Part shown: in pieces, positions 28,301 through 37,112 of the stretch | How the letters are laid out: every line of letters starts with the position of its first letter | How positions within the stretch are numbered: the first letter of the stretch is position 1 | NCBI GenBank assembly: GCA_963789175.1 | Contig: CAWBJO010000006.1 | Location: 620,001-684,000 of the forward strand | DNA: 64,000 nucleotides | From: CAWBJO01 sp963789175 | GTDB lineage: Bacteria; Pseudomonadota; Alphaproteobacteria; Rhizobiales; Aestuariivirgaceae | Direction of reading: 5' to 3' | Position numbers and translations under genes: made by a program | The notes under the pieces: generated by a model | Seen by the model: the letters and a program-made list of their open reading frames with translations, nothing else | Database searches by the model: none | Told to the model about the DNA's origin: nothing

Positions 28301-29920
28301 CTAGGCCACCCGCTTCCGCTCGGAGCGAACGGGAAGCCAGACTTTCATCGTCGTTCCGCGACCGACTTTCGAAACGATCTCGAGGCCGCCGCCGTGCTGG
28401 TCGAGAATCCTCTCGACCGCCGGGAGCCCCAGGCCGACCCCGTAGCTCTTTGTCGTGAACAGCGGCTCGCGAATGCGGCGGAGGTTCTCTTCCGATATGC
28501 CGGGTCCGTTGTCGGTGAACCAGATTTCCACTCCCCTGTCGCTGGCGAGCGTCTCGATCACGATGCGAGGATCGGGAGTATGGAACTTCGCGGGATCTTT
28601 GCCTTTCCCGACCATCGCCTCGGCTGCGTTCGAAAGAAGGTTGATGATGACACGCTGCATGTGGGTTGGATCGAAGGCGATGCGACCTCCCGGCAAGCCA
28701 TAGCGGCATTCGACCTCGATCATCGCCGGAAGTTCCACGGCCTGCTCTACGACGACCTTCGAAAGCCAGTCGTCAACATGGACCGGAGCCGGCTCCAGGC
28801 TGCGGGTGCGCGTGAAGTCGAGCAACTCGGTGATGATGGCATCGCAGCGGGCGATGCCGTCGTTGATGCGCTCGACCTGAACCGTGACATCGGAGCTCCC
28901 GCAGTCCAGGCGGCGTTCGATCAAATAGGCGGCGGCCCGCACGATGCCCAGAGGATTGCGGATCTCGTGGGCAATGGTGGCGGTGAGCTGCCCGAGCTGG
29001 GCGAGCTTCGCCTTGCGGATGATCGTGTCCTGGGCCTCCTGGAGGCGCTTCATGCTGTCGGACAGTTCGCGATTGAGCGCGACGACACTCTCGTTGACGG
29101 CCTGCAATTCGGCGGCCGCCGTAACGGCCCGTGATTCCGACCGCCGCAACCCGTCACAGGCGTCGTCGAGTTGGCGGTGCTTGGAGGCGAGAAGGCGCCC
29201 CACATAGCTGCCGTAGACGCTGACGCAGCACACCATGATCAGGATCCCCAAGCCGATCAGCGTCTGATAGCTCTCCAAGCGCCGCACCTCGTCGCTGCTG
29301 TGGAGCTCGTGCTGGCGCTTGACGTAGCGGATCGCGGCAATGGCGGTCTTCAGCTGGCTCTTCAGCTGATTGTTGGCCCGGTCGGCGAGCGCCATGGATT
29401 TGGCAGCGCGGGTGATCCATCCGTTGTAGTAGTTCGAGAAGACGAGTCGGCTGTTGGTGGTCACGTCGGTCAGCGTCGACGATATGCCAAGCATCGCCAG
29501 CCGGGCTTCCTGCGCTTCGTCCGCCTTGACGTTGCGAGCGAAATCGTTGTCGATGACCTGCATCTGCTTCTGGAACACCGTCATTGCACGCTCGAACTTG
29601 CGGCTCGCCCCTACGGGATCGCGGGAATCGAAGATCTCGGCCGGGGGAGCGCTGAGACCATCGGCGAAATCGTCGAGACGCCAGAGCTCGACAAAGCTCT
29701 GGTCCCATACGCGCCCGGCCGCCAATGTGCGATTGAAGATCGCCGCGAACTGATTGCTGAGATAGAGTCCGCCGCCGACGGCGAGAAGATCGAACGCGGC
29801 AAGAAGGAAGTAGATGAGATGGACGCGGGTCCAACCCTTGCCCGCTTTCCGTCGCCAAGGCAGAACCCGCGCCATGCTCATCGTCACCTCCACTACGCAG
29901 ACGCATTCGGGCGCGATCAT
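28301..29920 (-). CDS. Membrane sensor histidine kinase
   Basis: 539 residues; MSMARVLPWRRK (39 bases downstream of the first ATG) is another possible start. Two membrane segments (about 35-57 and 215-237) flank a helical periplasmic sensor region of about 155 residues with no family I recognise. A cytoplasmic coiled coil leads into HisKA (phosphoacceptor His in TATIAHEIRNPLGI) and HATPase_c (G1 box FTDNGPGISEE, G2 box GVGLGLPAVERIL). There is no receiver domain and no response regulator gene beside it, so it is an orphan here. Signal unknown. Confidence 0.9.
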   Translation of the reverse strand: MIAPECVCVVEVTMSMARVLPWRRKAGKGWTRVHLIYFLLAAFDLLAVGGGLYLSNQFAAIFNRTLAAGRVWDQSFVELWRLDDFADGLSAPPAEIFDSRDPVGASRKFERAMTVFQKQMQVIDNDFARNVKADEAQEARLAMLGISSTLTDVTTNSRLVFSNYYNGWITRAAKSMALADRANNQLKSQLKTAIAAIRYVKRQHELHSSDEVRRLESYQTLIGLGILIMVCCVSVYGSYVGRLLASKHRQLDDACDGLRRSESRAVTAAAELQAVNESVVALNRELSDSMKRLQEAQDTIIRKAKLAQLGQLTATIAHEIRNPLGIVRAAAYLIERRLDCGSSDVTVQVERINDGIARCDAIITELLDFTRTRSLEPAPVHVDDWLSKVVVEQAVELPAMIEVECRYGLPGGRIAFDPTHMQRVIINLLSNAAEAMVGKGKDPAKFHTPDPRIVIETLASDRGVEIWFTDNGPGISEENLRRIREPLFTTKSYGVGLGLPAVERILDQHGGGLEIVSKVGRGTTMKVWLPVRSERKRVA

Positions 29921-30000
29921 CGTCGGAAGGTGTAAAAGGCGACTTAATGGTTGTGTTGCGATAGTTTAACAACCATCACTTGCATACAAAGGGACGTTCG

Positions 30001-30495
30001 ATGCCGGAAAAATATTTGCCGATCCATACCGGGGGCTGCCAATGCGGAGCGATCCGCTATCGCTTCGAGGGTGAACTCGGCGATGCAGGAATTTGCCACT
30101 GCCGCATGTGCCAAAAGGCATTCGGCTCGTGGGGCGCTCCGCTCGTCTCGCTCGCAGCCGCCGGCCTCACATGGACGCGCGGCAGGCCGGCGGAATTCAG
30201 ATCCTCATCCATCGTGGCGCGCGGCTTCTGCAGCGCGTGCGGAACGCCGCTCTACATGCATGACGATAAAGATCCCAACTACGAGATGGCGATCGGGTCA
30301 TTGGACAGGCCCGACGATGCGCCGCCGTCGCACCAGGTGGGCGTCGAGAGCGAGCTCAAGTGGTTCAAAGGCCTTCGCGATCTGCCGAGAGCGAAGACCA
30401 GCGACTACAATTCACCCGAACAGCTGAAAGGGTACGCGTCGCTCCAGCATCCGGATCATGATACCGAAGTCTGGCCGCCGAACAGCCCCGCTTGA
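30001..30495 (+). CDS. GFA-family (CENP-V type) zinc protein
   Basis: 164 residues from the ATG preceded by AAAGGGA. The cysteine pattern is CQCGAIRYRF, ICHCRMCQKAFGSWG and GFCSACGTPLYM, the GFA zinc site. The C-terminus (VESELKWFKGLRDLPRAKTSDY) matches the subgroup that often carries this tail. Substrate unknown. Its last 40 bases overlap the convergent DUF6356 gene. It is a second GFA protein within 3.5 kb of the first, but the two are quite diverged. Confidence 0.88.
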   Translation: MPEKYLPIHTGGCQCGAIRYRFEGELGDAGICHCRMCQKAFGSWGAPLVSLAAAGLTWTRGRPAEFRSSSIVARGFCSACGTPLYMHDDKDPNYEMAIGSLDRPDDAPPSHQVGVESELKWFKGLRDLPRAKTSDYNSPEQLKGYASLQHPDHDTEVWPPNSPA

Positions 30496-30722
30496 GGCCG
30501 CTCGGCGGCCCCCCGGCCGCGTGAATCAAGTTCTACTACGATGGCCCTCACCATCCGGCTCGCCGTCGTCTCGAAGAGACAGGGCACCAATGCATGGATC
30601 AATGCGGCCGCGCCGGCCGCCAGCATGCGACCTGCGAACCGCGCGGCAAACGCCATGTGCTCCACATACCCCTCCCCCACCTTACGCGGGTGAGCACGGA
30701 AAACCCGTTCGACGATCTGCAT
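30456..30722 (-). CDS. Small membrane protein of the DUF6356 type
   Basis: 88 residues starting at an ATG with GCGGAGG 8 bases upstream. The opening MQIVERVFRAHPRKVGEGYVEH followed by a hydrophobic stretch (about residues 28-48, MLAAGAAALIHALVPCLF) and FETTASRMV fits a small family that I recall as DUF6356. It probably has one or two membrane segments. Function unknown. It is divergent from the Lrp regulator, which may control it. Longer reading frames upstream have no support. Confidence 0.72.
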   Translation of the reverse strand: MQIVERVFRAHPRKVGEGYVEHMAFAARFAGRMLAAGAAALIHALVPCLFETTASRMVRAIVVELDSRGRGAAERPQAGLFGGQTSVS

Positions 30723-30781
30723 GGCAATGGCCTCCGCCCGATGTTCGTTGACAATATACCTCCGAAATGAGAGGAAAAGCG

Positions 30782-30815
30782 CCCAATTTAGATGCCTGAA
30801 CCGGCTAAAATTGGG
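30782..30815. promoter_or_regulatory. Imperfect inverted repeat upstream of the Lrp regulator
   Basis: CCCAATTTAG and CTAAAATTGGG form an inverted repeat with one unpaired base and a 13-base spacer. It lies between the divergent DUF6356 and Lrp genes, in AT-rich sequence. Lrp/AsnC proteins usually bind AT-rich dyads at their own promoters, so this is a candidate autoregulatory site. Confidence 0.45.
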
Positions 30816-30830
30816 AAATTTTCTCACAAA

Positions 30831-31316
30831 ATGGAGTTGTCTCCCGTGACCGATTCCATCGACCGAGCCATCCTCGCAGCGCTGCAGGGCGATTCGTCGA
30901 CTTCGATCGAGGAGCTGGCCGAGCGGGTGCACCTGTCGCGCAATGCGTGCTGGCGGCGGGTCAAGAAGCTGGAAGAGGACGGCATCATCCGCGGTCGCGT
31001 CGCCCTCCTCAATCCGGAGAAGGTCAATCTCGGACTTACCGCTTTCATCGCCATCCGCACCGTGCATCACGAGCCGGACTGGCTGAAGAGCTTTTCGGCG
31101 GCGGTGCGCGACATCCCGGAGATCATCGCCGTCTATCGCACGACGGGCGAGACCGACTATCTCCTCCATGCCGTCGTGCCCGACATCGCAGGCTACGACC
31201 AGCTCTACAAGCGGCTCATCGCGCGCATCAGCCTGACCGACGTCGCGGCGAGCTTCGTGATGGAAAAGATCAAGGAAACGACAGTGCTGCCGCTCGGCTA
31301 CATGGAGCTCAGCTAG
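30831..31316 (+). CDS. Lrp/AsnC family transcriptional regulator
   Basis: About 161 residues from MELSPVTDSIDRAIL; the GTG six codons later, with GGAG upstream, is another plausible start. The N-terminal helix-turn-helix reads SIEELAERVHLSRNACWRRVKKLEEDGIIRG, the Lrp type. The C-terminal RAM effector domain spans about residues 75-150 (PEIIAVYRTTGETDYLLHAVV). Such proteins respond to amino acids. The last 8 bases overlap the convergent alaS gene. Confidence 0.9.
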   Translation: MELSPVTDSIDRAILAALQGDSSTSIEELAERVHLSRNACWRRVKKLEEDGIIRGRVALLNPEKVNLGLTAFIAIRTVHHEPDWLKSFSAAVRDIPEIIAVYRTTGETDYLLHAVVPDIAGYDQLYKRLIARISLTDVAASFVMEKIKETTVLPLGYMELS

Positions 31317-33966
31317 CCAGCTGCTTGCGAATGGCGTCGAGCGCCTCTTGGGCCTTCGATCCGTCGGGGCCGCCGGCCTGCGCCATGTCGGGTCGCCCGC
31401 CCCCACCTTTTCCGCCCAGCGCCGTTGCCGCCGACCTCACCAGATCGACGGCGCTGAAACGTTTCGTGAGGTCGTCGGTCACGCCCACCACGGCCGCCGC
31501 CTTGCCGTCGGCCGATTCGGCGACGAACGCGACGATGCCGGATCCCAGTGCCCGCTTTCCCTCGTCGGCGAGGCTTTTCAGGTCCTTCGGGTCGACGCCG
31601 GAGACCACCCGGCCCATGAACTTGATGCCGGCGACCTGGCTCACCTCACCGCCGTTGCCAGTGGCGCCCATGGCAAGGCGCTTGCGCGCCTCCGAGAGGT
31701 CGCGCTCCAGCCGCCGCCGATCCTCGAGCAGAGCCTCGATGCGGGCCGGCACCTCGGCCGGCGCCGCCCTCAGCAGCGATGCGACCTCTTTCAGCCGCAT
31801 GTCCTGCTCGCTCAGGTGACGAAGGGCCGACTGTCCGGCCAAAGCCTCGATCCGCCGAACGCCGGCGGCGGACGCCGCTTCGCCGAGCACGCGCACCAGG
31901 CCGACGTCGCCGGTGCGCGACACATGCGTGCCGCCGCACAATTCGAGGGAATAGACGGGCTTGTTGGGTCCGCCTTCCGGCTGCGTGCCCATCGAGACGA
32001 CACGAACCTCATCACCGTACTTTTCTCCGAAGAGCGCCATGGCGCCCTCGGCGATCGCGGCGTCGACGGTCATCAATCGCGTCACCACTTCCGAATTCTG
32101 CCGCACCACGGCATTGGCGATCTCCTCGACACGCGCGACCTCGGCCGCCGACATCGGTTTCGGATGGGAGAAATCGAATCGCAGCCGGTCCGGCTCGACC
32201 AGCGAGCCCTTCTGAACGACGTGGGTGCCCAGCACCTGGCGCAGCGCCTCGTGCAACAGATGCGTCGCGGAGTGATGGATGCGGGCGCCGCCGCGGCGCA
32301 GGGAATCGACCTCGAGCTCGACGGCGTCACCGACGGCAAGCTTGCCCTTCTCGAGCTTTCCATAGTGAACGACGAGATCCCCGACGCGCTTTTGCGTGTC
32401 GTCGACGCGAAACAGCGCTCCCTCGGAGGTGCGAACGAAACCGCGGTCGCCCACCTGGCCTCCCGACTCGCCGTAGAACGGCGTCTGGTTGAGGACCAAC
32501 GCAGCCGCTTCTCCCTCGCGCAGGGTCTTCACGTCAGCGCCGTCGGACACGATGGCGCGCACCTGGCCTTCCGCCCGTTCCGTCTCGTAGCCCAGGAAAT
32601 CGCTCGCACCCGCCCGGTCGCGGACGTCGAACCATACGGTCTCCGTCTTCACATCGCCCGATCCGGTCCACGCCTTGCGTGCCTCGGCGCGCTGGCGATC
32701 CATCTCGGCCGAGAAGACGTCGGTATCGACACCGATGCCGCGAGGCTTCAGAGCGTCCTGGGTGAGGTCGAGCGGGAAGCCGTAGGTATCGTAGAGCTTG
32801 AACGCGACGGTGCCGGACAGCCTGTCGCCTTCCGCGAAGCCGCGGGTCTCCTCGTCCAGCATGCGAAGCCCACGCTCGAGCGTGGTGCGGAAGCGGGTCT
32901 CCTCCAGCTTCAGGGTTTCCTCCGCGAGCCCCTGCGAGCGCTGCAGCTCCGGATAAGCCGTGCCCATCTCCCGCACCAGCGCCGGCACGAGACTATGAAG
33001 GAGCGGGTCGCGAGCGCCCAGAAGCTGGGCGTGGCGCATGGCGCGGCGCATGATGCGGCGCAGGACATAGCCGCGGCCCTCGTTCGAGGGAAGGACGCCA
33101 TCGGCGATGAGGAAGCAGGAGGCGCGCAGATGGTCGGCGATGACCCGGTTCGAAGCGCGGGCGGGCCCTTCGGCCGGAACGCCGGTCTGCTCCTCGATGG
33201 CGCGGATGAGCGCCTGGAAGAGATCGATGTCGTAGTTGTCGTGCTTCCCCTGCAAGACGGCGGCGATCCGCTCCAGGCCCATCCCCGTATCGATGGACGG
33301 CTTCGGAAGGTCGACCCTTTCCTCCTTCGTGACCTGCTCGTACTGCATGAAGACCAGGTTCCAGACCTCGATGAAGCGGTCGCCATCGGCGTCGGGCGAG
33401 CCCGGCGGGCCGCCGGGAATGCGCTCGCCATGGTCGTAGAAGATCTCGGAGCACGGCCCACACGGGCCCGTGTCGCCCATGGCCCAGAAATTGTCCGAGG
33501 TCGGAATCCGGATGATCCGGTGCTCGGGCAGGCCGGCGATGCGGCGCCAGAGGGAGAAGGCCTCGTCATCCGCCGAGAACACGGTCACGGTCAGTTTGTC
33601 GGCCGGCAGGCCGAACTCCCGGGTGACGAGATTCCAGGCCAACTCGATCGCGACGTCCTTGAAGTAGTCTCCGAAAGAGAAGTTGCCGAGCATCTCGAAG
33701 AAGGTGTGATGGCGCGCGGTGTAGCCGACGTTGTCGAGGTCGTTGTGCTTGCCGCCGGCGCGGACGCACTTCTGGGCCGTCACGGCACGGCTGTAGGGGC
33801 GCTTCTCGATACCGGTAAAAACATTCTTGAACTGCACCATGCCGGCATTGGTGAACATCAGAGTCGGGTCGTTGCGGGGTACGAGGGGGCTCGACGCCAC
33901 GACCTCGTGACCGTTCTTGCGGAAGTATTCCAGAAAGGACGACCGGATTTCGTTCAGGCCAGACAT
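31309..33966 (-). CDS. alaS: Alanyl-tRNA synthetase
   Basis: 885 residues, full length. Catalytic core motifs: RSSFLEYFRKNGHEVVASSPLVP, MVQFKNVFTG and the TARHHTFFEMLGNFSFGDYFK segment. The editing domain has the zinc-binding HHSATHLLHEAL and the distal CGGTHVSRTGDVG. The C-terminal oligomerisation domain ends in the glycine-rich LGGKGGGGRPDMAQAGG. Upstream of it on the same strand are recA and cckA, a grouping that I recall from other Hyphomicrobiales. Confidence 0.97.
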   Translation of the reverse strand: MSGLNEIRSSFLEYFRKNGHEVVASSPLVPRNDPTLMFTNAGMVQFKNVFTGIEKRPYSRAVTAQKCVRAGGKHNDLDNVGYTARHHTFFEMLGNFSFGDYFKDVAIELAWNLVTREFGLPADKLTVTVFSADDEAFSLWRRIAGLPEHRIIRIPTSDNFWAMGDTGPCGPCSEIFYDHGERIPGGPPGSPDADGDRFIEVWNLVFMQYEQVTKEERVDLPKPSIDTGMGLERIAAVLQGKHDNYDIDLFQALIRAIEEQTGVPAEGPARASNRVIADHLRASCFLIADGVLPSNEGRGYVLRRIMRRAMRHAQLLGARDPLLHSLVPALVREMGTAYPELQRSQGLAEETLKLEETRFRTTLERGLRMLDEETRGFAEGDRLSGTVAFKLYDTYGFPLDLTQDALKPRGIGVDTDVFSAEMDRQRAEARKAWTGSGDVKTETVWFDVRDRAGASDFLGYETERAEGQVRAIVSDGADVKTLREGEAAALVLNQTPFYGESGGQVGDRGFVRTSEGALFRVDDTQKRVGDLVVHYGKLEKGKLAVGDAVELEVDSLRRGGARIHHSATHLLHEALRQVLGTHVVQKGSLVEPDRLRFDFSHPKPMSAAEVARVEEIANAVVRQNSEVVTRLMTVDAAIAEGAMALFGEKYGDEVRVVSMGTQPEGGPNKPVYSLELCGGTHVSRTGDVGLVRVLGEAASAAGVRRIEALAGQSALRHLSEQDMRLKEVASLLRAAPAEVPARIEALLEDRRRLERDLSEARKRLAMGATGNGGEVSQVAGIKFMGRVVSGVDPKDLKSLADEGKRALGSGIVAFVAESADGKAAAVVGVTDDLTKRFSAVDLVRSAATALGGKGGGGRPDMAQAGGPDGSKAQEALDAIRKQLAS

Positions 33967-34082
33967 GTCGGCGACTGTTTCCCTGTTCCCTGCACGGACG
34001 GCGGAGGCCGCATCATCGCTGTATCTGCCTTACGTACCCCGGCAAGTCCATAGGACAGGGCTTCGGAACGCCGACAATGGAA

Positions 34083-34113
34083 AAGCGCCCTCCCCGGGGC
34101 TGGGAGGGCGCTT
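34083..34113 (-). terminator. Rho-independent terminator downstream of recA
   Basis: Read on the minus strand, an 11-base perfect stem (AAGCGCCCTCC / GGAGGGCGCTT) with a 9-base loop is followed by TTCC within TTTTCC. It lies between the recA stop and the alaS start, so alaS needs its own promoter. Confidence 0.75.
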
Positions 34114-34179
34114 GGTGCGGTGTGGGGCGCACACCGACTCCGACCTTGAGGGGAAAGGCCGGAAACCGTTGGAAATCAA

Positions 34180-35298
<1,119 letters not shown>

Positions 35299-35367
35299 AT
35301 TCTTCTCCTTATTTCACAGCCACTGATGCGGCGCAAATTTGGTTGGTTCAGTTCGTGCGCACATAAT

Positions 35368-35382
35368 GTACACGTTTTGTTC
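35368..35382 (-). promoter_or_regulatory. Possible SOS box upstream of recA
   Basis: The plus strand reads GTAC-7 bases-GTTC, one mismatch from the alphaproteobacterial LexA direct repeat GTTC-N7-GTTC. It is 70 bases before the recA start, a usual position. One mismatch in a short motif makes this tentative. Confidence 0.4.
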
Positions 35383-35745
35383 TCCTGGCAAGACTTTTCC
35401 TAAGGTATTGAAGTTGGCTGTGAATTTTTTGCGGAACGGGAACTTTAATTGAACAAACCGGCCATCCCGTTAAGGCCGATTCGACTGCATCAATGGTGGT
35501 GATAAATTAGGGCCGGGAACGCACAGAGGGGCTATGCATCAATAACCCACTTCTGGGGAGAGATTGTACGTTCCCGGCCCCTGCTGCCAGAAGATCTCGG
35601 AGATTTGCCCCCGGCTCTCCCAAGCAGTTTCCAAAAATCAGTGTTCTTCCATACTAAGTCTGAAGTTGTGTGTAAAGCGTTAATTCCTCTCTAAGTTGCG
35701 ATTTCATAAATGGGCTGGCCAAAGGTTTATGAAACCGCGGGACCG
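35383..35745. other. Long AT-richer intergenic region between recA and the amidase
   Basis: 363 bases with no credible gene. It includes the distal recA promoter region, a strong hairpin-forming pair of arms (listed separately) and, just beyond the amidase stop, a perfect 9-base inverted repeat (TTTCATAAA at 35702-35710, TTTATGAAA at 35726-35734). The lower GC than its surroundings and the structure make a small RNA possible. Confidence 0.5.
35510..35580. ncRNA. Candidate structured RNA: long-armed hairpin
   Basis: Perfect 12-base arms (GGGCCGGGAACG and CGTTCCCGGCCC) enclose 47 bases that can fold further, for example CCCA-CTTC-TGGG inside. There is no T-run on either strand, so it is not a simple terminator. 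It does not fit tRNA, SRP RNA or tmRNA. Transcription and strand are unknown. Confidence 0.3.
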
Positions 35746-37083
35746 TCAGGCGAGGACCGGCTCGAGCGCCGCGGCCACCGAGAACAGCTCTTGGTCCTTC
35801 CCCCACGGCGCCATGATCATCAGCCCGACCGGTGGCTCGCCTGGCGGGCTCACGGGCAGCGAGACGGCGCAGCAATTCAGGAAATTGCCGACGAAGGTGT
35901 TGCGGAGGCTCAGGAAGTTGAGGCGCATGTAGTCGTCGTCGGCCGCCAGCACCGCGATGGGCGGGGGCACGTTCGGCGTCGTCGGCAGGAGGACACCGTC
36001 AAAGCCTTCCATCTTTCTTCTCGCGGCTTCGATCAAGCGGGTGCGCTCGCGCAGGATGTCGACATAGTCGGGCGCGGGAATTGCCGATCCCAATTGAATG
36101 CGCCGCCGGACGCGCGGGTCGTAGAGCTCGCCCTTCGCCTCAATCATCCGGCGATGATGCGCATAGGCCTCGATCGCCGATATTCCGCCGCGGGAGTTGA
36201 TCGCCGGAATGCGATCGGCGTCGGGAAGAGGTAAATCGACGAGGGTCACACCCCGTTCCGAAAGCCGGCGCAAGGCCGTTTCGAAAGCGGTGCTCACTTC
36301 CTTGTCCACGTCCGCGCTTGCGATATTGGTCACGACGCCGAGGCGAAGCGAGGCGAGCGGACGCTCGGCGATACGCCCCGACCAGTCTTCCGCCATGACG
36401 GCGTCAGCGGCCGCGGCACAGGCCACCGACCGGGCGAGCGGCCCGACCGAATCCAGCGTGAACGACAAAGGAAAGACGCCCGTCGTCGGAATGCGGCCGA
36501 CGCTCGGCTTGAAACCCACGATGCCGCAGAAGGCCGCGGGAATGCGCGTCGATCCGCCCGTGTCGGTTCCGATGCCAAGGGCGCACAGATCGTCGGCGAC
36601 AGACACCGCAGCGCCCGACGACGAACCACCGGGGATGCGGCCGACGGCACGGTCGAAGGGAGCGCGCGGCGTGCCGTAGTGCGGGTTCAATCCGACGCCC
36701 GAATAGGCAAACTCGGTCATGTTGGTGCGGCCGAGGACGACGAAGCCAGCGCTCTTCAGGCGGGCGATGGCAGGTGCGTCCGCTGCGGCCGGGGGTGCAT
36801 CCTTCAGCGCGACCGATCCCGCCGTCGTCACCTCGCCGGCGATGTCGAAGAGGTCCTTGACCGAGATCGGGATCCCCGCGAAAGGCGACGGCGCCGAACT
36901 GCGGCGCCTCAGGGCATCCATGTAGCGGGCAGCCTCGCGGGCGCCGTCGGCATCGACGCGCAAGAAAGCGCGGCCGCCTTCCCCAGCCGGATCGCCTATC
37001 CGCTCGAGGCACTCATCGACCAGAGACAGGGAGGTGACGGCTCCCGAAGCGAGATCCGTCGCCAGACCACTCAACGTCTTCAT
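35746..37083 (-). CDS. Amidase (amidase signature family)
   Basis: 445 residues. The Ser-cisSer-Lys triad is visible: Lys in GIPISVKDLFDIAG, cis-Ser and nucleophile Ser in the glycine/serine-rich GGSSSGAAVSVADDLCALGIGTDTGGSTRIPA. It hydrolyses an amide or carbamoyl group; substrate cannot be told. It is too short and lacks context for GatA of the tRNA amidotransferase. It lies between recA and cckA on the same strand, 29 bases downstream of cckA. Confidence 0.88.
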   Translation of the reverse strand: MKTLSGLATDLASGAVTSLSLVDECLERIGDPAGEGGRAFLRVDADGAREAARYMDALRRRSSAPSPFAGIPISVKDLFDIAGEVTTAGSVALKDAPPAAADAPAIARLKSAGFVVLGRTNMTEFAYSGVGLNPHYGTPRAPFDRAVGRIPGGSSSGAAVSVADDLCALGIGTDTGGSTRIPAAFCGIVGFKPSVGRIPTTGVFPLSFTLDSVGPLARSVACAAAADAVMAEDWSGRIAERPLASLRLGVVTNIASADVDKEVSTAFETALRRLSERGVTLVDLPLPDADRIPAINSRGGISAIEAYAHHRRMIEAKGELYDPRVRRRIQLGSAIPAPDYVDILRERTRLIEAARRKMEGFDGVLLPTTPNVPPPIAVLAADDDYMRLNFLSLRNTFVGNFLNCCAVSLPVSPPGEPPVGLMIMAPWGKDQELFSVAAALEPVLA

Positions 37084-37112
37084 CTCGCCATGCCCCCTCG
37101 ACCGTGAAAGCT

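Noticed and set aside
31348..34053. A 901-codon open frame antisense to alaS
   Set aside because: It is a shadow of the high-GC alaS gene; its translation is rich in Arg/His/Gly/Ala without any domain, while the opposite frame is a full-length synthetase.
35510..35582. The hairpin region as a tRNA or a rho-independent terminator
   Set aside because: There is no D-loop or T-loop consensus and no T-run after the stem on either strand.
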